From Nitrospiraceae bacterium (lineage in GTDB: Bacteria > Nitrospirota > Nitrospiria > Nitrospirales > Nitrospiraceae): 64,000 nt of DNA. Made by a program: the position numbers and the translations under genes. Of this stretch, positions 17,901 through 25,270 are shown in pieces (position 1 is the first letter of the stretch; each line of letters starts with the position of its first letter). The notes beneath the pieces were generated by a model that saw nothing but the letters and a program-made list of their open reading frames with translations, made no database searches and was not told where the DNA came from. Location: positions 248,001 to 312,000 of the forward strand of contig JAHBWI010000005.1 of NCBI GenBank assembly GCA_019637075.1, in the 5' to 3' direction.

Positions 17901-19646
17901 CTACTGCGACAACATATCTGCGAACTGCAGGCTGTGCAGCCGCTTGTACATTCCGCCCTTGCGCAACAATTCCTCGTGTGAGCCGATCTCGACAACCCTG
18001 CCCCGATCCAAGACGACGATGCGGTCGGCGTTTTGGATCGTCGAGAGCCGGTGCGCCACCACCAGCGTCGTGCGGTTCTTCATCAAGTTGGCCAGCGCCA
18101 TCTGCACGACCCGTTCGGATTGCGTGTCCAACGCCGAGGTGGCTTCATCCAAGATCAGAATCGGCGGATCCCGCAGGATGGCGCGGGCGATCGCGAGTCG
18201 TTGACGTTCACCGCCGGAAAGTTTCAGACCGCGTTCGCCGATCACGGTTTCGTACCCCTGCGGCAGCTTCTCGATGAACTCGTGGGCGAAGGCCAGCCGG
18301 GCCGCCGCTTCCACTTCGGCCGGCGTCGCACTGGCTCTGCCGTAGCCGATGTTGTTGCGGATCGTGTCATCGAACAGGACGACTTCCTGGGAGACGATGC
18401 CGATTTGCGCCCTCACGGAACGGAGCGTGCACTCGCGCAGGTCGATGTCGTCGATCAGGATTTGGCCCTCGGTCGGCTCATAATATCGCGGGAGCAGGCT
18501 GACCAGGGTCGTCTTGCCGCTGCCGCTGCTGCCGACGAAAGCCAGCACCTCCCCGGCCCGGATCGTGAGATCGATCTTGTCGAGGGCCACCATGGCCTGG
18601 CCTTCGTAGCGGAACGACACGCCGCGGAATTCGATGGATCGGCTGATCGGAGGAATATCCTTCGTCCCGGCGTTGGATTCCTGTTCCGTCTGAAGATCCA
18701 GGACCTCGAATACCCGCTCTGCCGCGGCCAGCGCCTGCTGCACCGTGTTGTTCGCGCCGGAGAGTCGCCGAATCGGCGCATAGGCCATGAACATGGCGGC
18801 GAGGAAGGAGAAGAATGCGCCCGGGGTCATTTCGTCATGGATCACCAAGTACCCACCGTACCAGATGATACCGGCTACGCCCAATACGCCGATGACCTCC
18901 ATGTGCGAAGAGCCCAACGACGAGACTTGAATCGCCTTCATGGTCGTGTGGATGAAGGCGTCGTTGCTCCGGCGGAACCGTTTGGCCTCTTCCTCCTCCC
19001 GGCCGAAGGACTTCACCATCCGAATCCCGGACAGCGCTTCCTGCAGCGTCGAAGCCATGTCACCCATGCGCTCCTGCCCGCGTGTCGCGAGTTTGCGCAG
19101 CCGCTGCCCCATCCGCACCATCGTGACTACGGCCAACGGCACCACGACGATGGAGATCATCGCCAGTTTCCAATTTTGGTAGATGATCACCCCGATCATG
19201 GCCAGGAAGGTCAGGCCTTGCTGAAAGATATCCTTCAACACGCCGGCGATGGCATTCGCCATTAAACTCACGTCGTTGATGACCCGCGATACCAGGCGGC
19301 CCGAGGTATTCGTGTCGTGAAAGCGGACCGGCAGATGCACCAACTTCGTGAACAACTGTTCACGGATGTCGCCGATGACCTGGTTCCCGACATAATTCAT
19401 CAAATAATTTTGACCATAGTTGAAGATACCCTTCAGCACCGCCACGGCCAGGATGGCCAGCGGGAGGACGACCAACAACCGTTCGTCGCGGCTGATGAAC
19501 AGGCCGTCGAGGACGGGCTTTACCAGCCACGCATAGGCCGCCGAAAGCCCGGCGACGAGAATCGCGCAAATGAAAGCCGCTCCCAACCGGAACCGGTAGG
19601 GGTCCAAATAACGGACCAGTCGCAAATACTGCTTCATGCCCGACAT
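17901..19646 (-). CDS. msbA: Lipid A export ABC transporter MsbA
   Basis: Half-transporter that flips lipid A-core across the inner membrane at ATP cost. Residues 1 to about 320 form the six-helix exporter domain, and residues about 340-581 the ATPase: GSSGSGKTT (Walker A, near 377), a Q-loop at IGIVSQEVVLFDD, LSGGERQRLAIARAILRDPP (signature, near 485) and ILILDEATSALD (Walker B). Length 581 matches E. coli MsbA. It starts at 19646 or at the next in-frame ATG (19637), which makes an ATGA overlap with the lpxB stop. The placement directly after lpxB and before the acyltransferase and waaA supports MsbA over other exporters. Confidence 0.94.
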   Translation of the reverse strand: MSGMKQYLRLVRYLDPYRFRLGAAFICAILVAGLSAAYAWLVKPVLDGLFISRDERLLVVLPLAILAVAVLKGIFNYGQNYLMNYVGNQVIGDIREQLFTKLVHLPVRFHDTNTSGRLVSRVINDVSLMANAIAGVLKDIFQQGLTFLAMIGVIIYQNWKLAMISIVVVPLAVVTMVRMGQRLRKLATRGQERMGDMASTLQEALSGIRMVKSFGREEEEAKRFRRSNDAFIHTTMKAIQVSSLGSSHMEVIGVLGVAGIIWYGGYLVIHDEMTPGAFFSFLAAMFMAYAPIRRLSGANNTVQQALAAAERVFEVLDLQTEQESNAGTKDIPPISRSIEFRGVSFRYEGQAMVALDKIDLTIRAGEVLAFVGSSGSGKTTLVSLLPRYYEPTEGQILIDDIDLRECTLRSVRAQIGIVSQEVVLFDDTIRNNIGYGRASATPAEVEAAARLAFAHEFIEKLPQGYETVIGERGLKLSGGERQRLAIARAILRDPPILILDEATSALDTQSERVVQMALANLMKNRTTLVVAHRLSTIQNADRIVVLDRGRVVEIGSHEELLRKGGMYKRLHSLQFADMLSQ

Positions 19647-20764
19647 TCCGCCAGGACGACATCCGCCGCCCGTTCCGAAGCCCCCGGCCCGCCCAGGGCT
19701 TCACGCACCTTCGCCAACGAAGCCCTCATGCGATCATAGGCCGTGCGATCGCCGAGGAGCCGTTCGATCTCGACCACCAGCCGCTCTCCGGTCGCTTCAT
19801 CGTGAATGAGTTCCGGCACGACCGTCTCACCGGCCACCAGATTCGCCAGCCCGATCCAGGGCACGCGGATCAGAAGCCGGGCCAACAGATAGGTCACGCG
19901 CGACGACGCGCGGTAGAAGAGAATCATCGGGGTGCCGATGACCGCGGCCTGCAGCGTCGAGGTCCCGGACTTCACCAACAGGAGATCGGAGGCCGCCATC
20001 ACTTCACTCGACTGGTCGCGCACGATGCGAATCGGCGAGGGACTGTCCCGCACCAGCTCGTCCAAGGCGCCTTCCGGGACCGAGGATGCCTGCGCCACGA
20101 GGAATTGCATCTTCGGGTTTCGAGCCGCCAAGCGGCGCACGGCATCGCGCAGAATGGGAATGTGTTGTTCCAATTCTCCCCTGCGACTGCCGGGGAACAG
20201 CCCGATCACAGGTCCATCGGACAGGCCCAGCCGATTCCTGATGGCAGCCCGATCGTACGAGGGCGCCACTTCGTCCAGCAATGGATTCCCGACGAAGGTA
20301 CAGGGAACACCGGCCCGACGGTACAACTCACGCTCAAAGGGCAGAATGGAGACCACGTGGTCGACGCGCCGCTGAATCCAGCGGATGCGTCCTTTGCGCC
20401 AGGCCCAGACTTGGGGAGCGATGTAGTACAGGACCCGCCGCCCCGCCGCCTTGGCGACGCGCGCGAAATGAAAGTTCAAGCCGGGATTGTCGATCAAGAC
20501 CACGAGATCCCAGGCCTCTGAGGCAATGACGTTCCTAATGCGACGAACCCGGTTGACCAGTGCGGCCACCTTGGACGGCCCGATCAGGCCCATGACATCG
20601 AGCTGCGGAATTCCCGATACCAACTCGGCCCCGGCCTCCTGCATGTGCTTCCCGCCGATTCCGACGATCCGGAGCGAAGGAGCCTTCCGTTTAAGCGCCT
20701 GCACCAAGTGAGCGCCATGGAGATCCCCGGAGGCCTCGCCGGTGATGATCAGGACATTCGGCAT
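19634..20764 (-). CDS. lpxB: Lipid-A-disaccharide synthase LpxB
   Basis: Condenses UDP-2,3-diacylglucosamine with lipid X to the tetraacyl disaccharide-1-phosphate. MPNVLIITGEASGDLHGAHL is the canonical N-terminus and fixes the start at 20764, although the frame is open nearly 300 bases further upstream with low-complexity, non-homologous sequence. Other conserved stretches are VLYYIAPQVWAWRKGR (near residue 115), PFERELYRRAGVPCTFVGNP, GLFPGSRRGELEQHIP and KSGTSTLQAAVIGTPMI. Length (376) is typical. It follows the oxidoreductase by 37 bases and overlaps msbA. Confidence 0.96.
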   Translation of the reverse strand: MPNVLIITGEASGDLHGAHLVQALKRKAPSLRIVGIGGKHMQEAGAELVSGIPQLDVMGLIGPSKVAALVNRVRRIRNVIASEAWDLVVLIDNPGLNFHFARVAKAAGRRVLYYIAPQVWAWRKGRIRWIQRRVDHVVSILPFERELYRRAGVPCTFVGNPLLDEVAPSYDRAAIRNRLGLSDGPVIGLFPGSRRGELEQHIPILRDAVRRLAARNPKMQFLVAQASSVPEGALDELVRDSPSPIRIVRDQSSEVMAASDLLLVKSGTSTLQAAVIGTPMILFYRASSRVTYLLARLLIRVPWIGLANLVAGETVVPELIHDEATGERLVVEIERLLGDRTAYDRMRASLAKVREALGGPGASERAADVVLAECRA

Positions 20765-20801
20765 ACCCACCCCTTGGCGGCAGCACTCGCCCGAGGCTGC
20801 C

Positions 20802-21797
20802 TCACGTCGCGGACCGAACGGAAGCGCCGCCGGCAACCGAAACGTCGCCGTCCGCCTGCCGCTGCACGAACGCGCCAATCGCCGCCAAGATCCGATGAGC
20901 CAGCTCAAGCGCGGCGGCTCCGTCTTCGCCGGAGACCACCGGGCGAGTCCCTGACGCCACCGAACCCACAAACGACTCCAACTCCATCCGCAGGGGTTCC
21001 TCATCACCGCCTTTGAACTGTTCCACCTCGATGGTCGGCTTGGTCCCCTCGCCCTGGACACGCTTGGAGATGGCGGCTTGCCGGGTCTGAAAATCGATGG
21101 ACAGGTAATGCTGCTTTTGGAAGACCCGCAACCGGCGCATCTTCGTGGCCGAAATCCGGCTGGCCGTCAGGTTGGCCACACAACCGCCGGCGAAGGCGAT
21201 CCGGGCGTTGGCAATATCGATACTGGAAGACAGCACCGCCACACCGGCGGCCCGCACGTCCTCCACCGGTCCGGGGTTGAACGACAGCACGAGGTCCAGA
21301 TCATGAATCATCAGGTCCGACACGACGTCCACGTCCGTCCCCCGTTCGACGAACGGACTGAGCCGGTGGCACTCGATGAACGCTGGCCGAACGATGTGGG
21401 GACGCATCAACTGCATGATCGGGTTGAACCGCTCGCTGTGCCCGACCTGCAGCACGGATCTCTGTCGCTTCGCCAGATCGACCAACTCGCGGGCTTCGGC
21501 CACGGTCACGGCGATGGGCTTTTCGACGAGGACATGTTTTCCAGCCTCAAGACAGGCCTTGGCCGCAGCGTAGTGCGCGGAGGTCGGCGCGGCGACACTT
21601 ACAATTTCGACGTCGTTCAACAAATCCTTGATGCGTTGATAGGAGGAGACACCGTGGCGATCCGCGATCAGTTTCGCACGACTCGGGTCCGTGTCGTACA
21701 CCCCGACCAAGCTCACCCCCGGCAACGTCGCATAGTGCCGGGCATGGTGCTGCCCTAAGTGCCCCACACCGATTACGCCGGCCCGCAACCGCTTCAT
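20802..21797 (-). CDS. Gfo/Idh/MocA-family NAD(P)-dependent oxidoreductase, GnnA candidate
   Basis: A 331-residue sugar dehydrogenase-like protein. The Rossmann motif GVIGVGHLGQHHAR occupies residues 7-20, VLVEKPIAV (catalytic Lys at about 93) is the family hallmark, and SDLMIHDLDLVLSF holds the conserved His of the C-terminal domain. The start at 21797 gives a normal N-terminus; the frame is open to 21851 but would overlap lpxI. It sits between lpxI and lpxB. In some bacteria GnnA, of this family, oxidises UDP-GlcNAc so that GnnB can aminate it to give diamino-sugar lipid A. No aminotransferase is adjacent here, so the GnnA role is a hypothesis. Confidence 0.85.
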   Translation of the reverse strand: MKRLRAGVIGVGHLGQHHARHYATLPGVSLVGVYDTDPSRAKLIADRHGVSSYQRIKDLLNDVEIVSVAAPTSAHYAAAKACLEAGKHVLVEKPIAVTVAEARELVDLAKRQRSVLQVGHSERFNPIMQLMRPHIVRPAFIECHRLSPFVERGTDVDVVSDLMIHDLDLVLSFNPGPVEDVRAAGVAVLSSSIDIANARIAFAGGCVANLTASRISATKMRRLRVFQKQHYLSIDFQTRQAAISKRVQGEGTKPTIEVEQFKGGDEEPLRMELESFVGSVASGTRPVVSGEDGAAALELAHRILAAIGAFVQRQADGDVSVAGGASVRSAT

Positions 21798-21822
21798 GCC
21801 CCTTCCATCCCCACCGGCCACT

Positions 21823-22698
21823 CTATCCTTGTCTTTCGGCATCCGCCCCATACCCGACGATCGCGATGCCGGCCCGGTCGGCCTTCTCGATTGTCACTTC
21901 CCGATCCAGCAGAATGCTCCGTCCCGCCTCGAGCGCCAGCACCGATGCCTTGACCGCTTCCATGGTTTCGATGGTGCGCGGCCCGACGGCCGGCAGATCG
22001 AACCGCAGATCCTGCTGCGGCTTGCACCGTTTCACGACGACGGCCCCGCCATGGGCCAACTCGCCTCCGCGGCGAATCGCCCCGTCGGTCCCTTCGACCG
22101 CTTCTACGGCCACGATGACCCGGTCCTTCACCACCACACATTGCCCGATGTCCAGCAAACCGATCTGCTTCCCGATGTCCCATCCGTAGCGGATGTCGTC
22201 CCATTCCTTCTTGTTGGGCTCGCGCGAGGTCAAGGTGCCTGGTTCGACAAGGATGCCGGACAAACCGAACGTCGACTCCCTGATCCGGATCCCCTCTTTT
22301 TCGATTTCCTCCGCCACCGCGCGCAGGATCTCATCGTCCTTCAGATTGACGAGCCGGGCAGCCAAGGCCAGGGCGCGAAAATCCGGCCGCATCGTAGTGA
22401 ACACATGGGTCTTGCGAATACCGCCGAGCATGACCGCTTGGCTGACGCCGTCGCCCTTGAGCGCTTCGATCAGTTTGTTGAACTGGCCGATTTTGATCCA
22501 GTGGATGCGCTCGACATGCCGTTCCAACTCCGGTTCGGTTTCGCCTTCATGGGCGACCGCAGAGACCGCATACCCCAGCTTCCTTGCATTTTCCGCAAAG
22601 ATAATGGGAAACCGGCCGTTGCCGGCGATCAGACCGATTCGCTGCCCTGCGCCGCCCGGCATATTCCCGGCGGGCCCGGCATCAAACTGCTTACTCAT
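21823..22698 (-). CDS. lpxI: UDP-2,3-diacylglucosamine pyrophosphatase LpxI
   Basis: A 291-residue member of the LpxI (formerly DUF1009) family, which hydrolyses UDP-2,3-diacylglucosamine to lipid X in organisms lacking LpxH. Characteristic blocks are GLIAGNGRFPIIFAENAR (about 21-38), KIGQFNKLIEALKGDGV, VMLGGIRK, FLLDIG-like QIGLLDIGQCVVVKDRVIVA, EAVEGTDGAIRRGGEL and LPAVGPRTIETM. The start overlaps the lpxA end by 8 bases. Its place between lpxA and lpxB agrees with the pathway. I see no LpxH-type gene in the window. Confidence 0.94.
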   Translation of the reverse strand: MSKQFDAGPAGNMPGGAGQRIGLIAGNGRFPIIFAENARKLGYAVSAVAHEGETEPELERHVERIHWIKIGQFNKLIEALKGDGVSQAVMLGGIRKTHVFTTMRPDFRALALAARLVNLKDDEILRAVAEEIEKEGIRIRESTFGLSGILVEPGTLTSREPNKKEWDDIRYGWDIGKQIGLLDIGQCVVVKDRVIVAVEAVEGTDGAIRRGGELAHGGAVVVKRCKPQQDLRFDLPAVGPRTIETMEAVKASVLALEAGRSILLDREVTIEKADRAGIAIVGYGADAERQG

Positions 22699-23500
22699 CC
22701 TCGCCTTCCTGCTCCTTGCCGACCGACCGGCAAATGCCCCGCTTCGTGCCTTCCATGAAGCGCACCACCTGCATGACGTCCTGATTCTGTCCGTAGGACG
22801 CTTTGGCCAATTTCACGGCTTCGGCGACACGATGACCGGAACGAAACAGTACCTCATAGGCATGTTTCAGGGCGGAGATGCGGTCCGAAGAAAATCCGTG
22901 TCGCCGCAACCCGATCGAATTCAATCCGTACATTCGGGCACGGTACCCTCCGGCGGCGCGCATGAACGGCGGAAGATCCTGCCCGAGCGCGCAACAGCCG
23001 CCCACCATCGAGTAGGGCCCGATCCGGACGAACTGGTGGATTCCCGAGAGGCCCCCGATAATCGCATGGTCGCCGATCTCGATATGTCCGGCCAGACTTG
23101 CGGCATTCGCCAGGATCAGGTGATTTCCCAAGTGACAATCATGCGCCACGTGGACATACGCCATGAGAAAGTTGTGATCGCCGATCGTCGTACTGCCGCC
23201 GCCCTGCACCGTGGCCCGATTGACGGTCACATATTCGCGCAGCACGTTGTCATGACCGATCACGACCTTGGTCGGCTCACCTTTGTAGTGCGTGTGTTGC
23301 GGCGGCCCCCCCACCGACACGAAGGGATGCAGCTCGCATCGCTCCCCGATGTCCGTCCACCCGTCGATGCAGACATGGGCGAGCACTCGAGTCCCCTTGC
23401 CGATGGTGACGTGTTCGCCGACGACGGAATAGGGTCCCACTTCGACATCGTCCGCCAGCACCGCCTTGGGATGAATCACCGCGGTTGGATGTATTCTCAC
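22691..23500 (-). CDS. lpxA: UDP-N-acetylglucosamine acyltransferase LpxA
   Basis: First lipid A step: transfers 3-hydroxyacyl from ACP to the 3-position of UDP-GlcNAc (or UDP-GlcNAc3N in some bacteria). The 269-residue sequence is a left-handed beta-helix with hexapeptide repeats, as in HPTAVIHPKAVLADDVEVGP, and contains the catalytic-His neighbourhood MAYVHVAHDCHLGNHL (near residue 125). A helical C-terminal domain follows. The start is a GTG at 23500, preceded by GGAGGAG with 4 bases between. Length is standard. A 130-base gap separates it from fabZ and holds no gene I can support. Confidence 0.95.
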   Translation of the reverse strand: MRIHPTAVIHPKAVLADDVEVGPYSVVGEHVTIGKGTRVLAHVCIDGWTDIGERCELHPFVSVGGPPQHTHYKGEPTKVVIGHDNVLREYVTVNRATVQGGGSTTIGDHNFLMAYVHVAHDCHLGNHLILANAASLAGHIEIGDHAIIGGLSGIHQFVRIGPYSMVGGCCALGQDLPPFMRAAGGYRARMYGLNSIGLRRHGFSSDRISALKHAYEVLFRSGHRVAEAVKLAKASYGQNQDVMQVVRFMEGTKRGICRSVGKEQEGEDE

Positions 23501-23630
23501 TCAACTCCTCCTCGCACTGGCCTGGATCGCGGTCACAACTTCGCGGCCCACCGCGCCTCCGGCCGGCTGTCTCTGGTTGGTCGGAACCCGCGCAGGCGCG
23601 CTCCGTGGTCGGTACGATCCCGGTGCCGGC

Positions 23631-24086
23631 TCATGCCCCTTGGGCCGGCTTTTCATCCGTGACCATCGCCGTGACTTCCGCCTCGCAGACCAACTCGGAT
23701 TCCACGTAGGCCTTGCCCTGCATCTTCCAGAACGGCGCCCGCTTCTTCAGCACGTCGACCTCGAGACGCAACACGTCGCCCGGCAGGACCGGCTTGCGGA
23801 ACTTGGCGGCGTCGATGCCGGTGAGATACACCACCGGCCGCCCCACGTTTCCGAGCGATTTGAAGGCCAACACGCCGCCCACCTGAGCCAACGCTTCCAG
23901 AATTAGGACGCCGGGCATCACCGGACGCCCGGGAAAATGGCCCGTGAAAAACGGTTCGTTGACCGTGACATTCTTGATCCCCACGATCCGGCGATCCGGA
24001 TCCAGCTCTTGAATCTTGTCGACGAGCAGAAACGGATAGCGGTGGGGAAGCACCGCCTGTACCTGCACATTGTCCATCACTGACAT
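23631..24086 (-). CDS. fabZ: 3-hydroxyacyl-ACP dehydratase FabZ
   Basis: Dehydrates 3-hydroxyacyl-ACP in fatty acid synthesis; the same substrates feed LpxA and LpxD. The 151-residue protein has [13 protein letters not shown] (about 13-25), [20 protein letters not shown] with the catalytic His50 and Glu64, and a hot-dog fold length. It lies between ompH and lpxA as in many LPS operons, although the usual lpxD neighbour is missing here. Starts at ATG 24086; a second in-frame ATG three codons in is possible. Confidence 0.95.
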   Translation of the reverse strand: MSVMDNVQVQAVLPHRYPFLLVDKIQELDPDRRIVGIKNVTVNEPFFTGHFPGRPVMPGVLILEALAQVGGVLAFKSLGNVGRPVVYLTGIDAAKFRKPVLPGDVLRLEVDVLKKRAPFWKMQGKAYVESELVCEAEVTAMVTDEKPAQGA

Positions 24087-24132
24087 CAGCCCGCCTCCCT
24101 GGTTACCGACGACGAGGGCGTCGTCGCCCGGC

Positions 24133-24681
24133 TCATTTGTTCTGGCGATCGAATTCCTTGATCACCTTCTCGGTCAGATCGACCGAGGGATGCCCATAGA
24201 TGATGATCTTGATCGTGGCCTCGTTGCCTTTGTCGATGATCGCCGTGAAGCCTTCCTTCTGAGCGACCGCGGACGCCGCGCCCTGAATCTTCTGCGCGAA
24301 CTCGGCGACCATGGCCCGCTGCTTCTCCTGGACCTCGCGGTTGAAATCCTGAATCCGCCGTTGATAGGCCTCGAGCTTGGTCCGGAACTGCGCCTGCCGG
24401 TCCTTCTTGGCATCCTCGGTCAAGCTGGCGTCCTGCATACCGGCTTCGAGTTCCTTGAGCTCCTGATCATCCGAATCGATGATCTTCTGGCGCGTCGTCG
24501 AATAGGTTTTCAACTCCTCCAGCGCCCGCTTGCCCGCGACGGATCGTTCGACCACCGCTTGCTGATCCATCATCGCCACCTTAAACGAGTCCGCCGCCGA
24601 CGCCGATGACGTCAGCCACAGCGCGATCGCCGCGCCCGCACCCGCAATGACCCCAAGTCGTACCTTCATAGGGCTCCTCAT
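24133..24681 (-). CDS. OmpH/Skp-family periplasmic chaperone
   Basis: A 182-residue protein with an N-terminal signal peptide (VIAGAGAAIALWLTSSASAA, likely cleaved after SASAA near residue 29), then a long coiled coil rich in Lys, Glu, Gln and Arg (about 45-135) and the C-terminal AIIDKGN-type segment of OmpH. Skp-type trimers hold unfolded outer-membrane proteins on the way to BamA, which is encoded two genes upstream in the operon. The ATG overlaps the stop of the OmpH-like lipoprotein gene (ATGA). The homologous upstream gene suggests tandem duplication. Confidence 0.88.
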   Translation of the reverse strand: MRSPMKVRLGVIAGAGAAIALWLTSSASAADSFKVAMMDQQAVVERSVAGKRALEELKTYSTTRQKIIDSDDQELKELEAGMQDASLTEDAKKDRQAQFRTKLEAYQRRIQDFNREVQEKQRAMVAEFAQKIQGAASAVAQKEGFTAIIDKGNEATIKIIIYGHPSVDLTEKVIKEFDRQNK

Positions 24682-25253
24682 GGATACTGCCGATTGAATT
24701 CCTCGATCACTTGAGCCGACACATCGACCGTATCGTCGAAAAAGATCGTCGGCCCACCCCGGCCCCGATCCAGTACGAGTTGCAGGCTCAGGCGCTTCGC
24801 GACCTTGCCCGAGATGCCCTCCAACTTGTCCCGGAAGCCGTCCAACACTTCCTTCTGCTTATCCGCCACTTCCCGGTTCAGATCCCCGACCTTCTGCTGA
24901 TACTCCGCCATCCGCCGGCGGAATTGCTCCTCTCGCTCGCGCTTCGCGGTCGGGCTGAGCACGCTGCCCTGCTTCATGAAATCTTCTTCCATCCGGCGCA
25001 GCTCTTTCTCTTCCATTTCGATCAGCGCCTGCCGGTTCTTCGTGAACGAGGCCAGCGCGTCCTTCGCCTTCTTGCCGACGTTGGTGTCGTTCAACACCCG
25101 CTGAGGATCGACGACCCCGACCCGGACAGACGAGGGCACAGTGACATTGCTCGAGCGACAGCCGCCGCTCACCAAGGCCCAGGCGACAATCACCGCGCAA
25201 AGTGAAGCCCGTAGGAACACCGACTGATTCAGACTGACGTGTGCAGGTAGCAT
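24678..25253 (-). CDS. OmpH/Skp-family protein with lipoprotein signal
   Basis: A 191-residue OmpH-like protein. The N-terminal hydrophobic stretch CAVIVAWALVSGGC ends in a lipobox-like VSGGC (Cys near residue 32), so it is probably lipid-anchored, unlike its soluble paralogue next door. The rest is a charged coiled coil (about 65-140) followed by a LQLVLDRGRGGPTIFF segment equivalent to the OmpH C-terminus. It follows bamA by 17 bases. It may be an inner- or outer-membrane-tethered holdase; the location is inferred from the lipobox alone. Confidence 0.82.
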   Translation of the reverse strand: MLPAHVSLNQSVFLRASLCAVIVAWALVSGGCRSSNVTVPSSVRVGVVDPQRVLNDTNVGKKAKDALASFTKNRQALIEMEEKELRRMEEDFMKQGSVLSPTAKREREEQFRRRMAEYQQKVGDLNREVADKQKEVLDGFRDKLEGISGKVAKRLSLQLVLDRGRGGPTIFFDDTVDVSAQVIEEFNRQYP

Positions 25254-25270
25254 GTATCAACCTATCCTGA

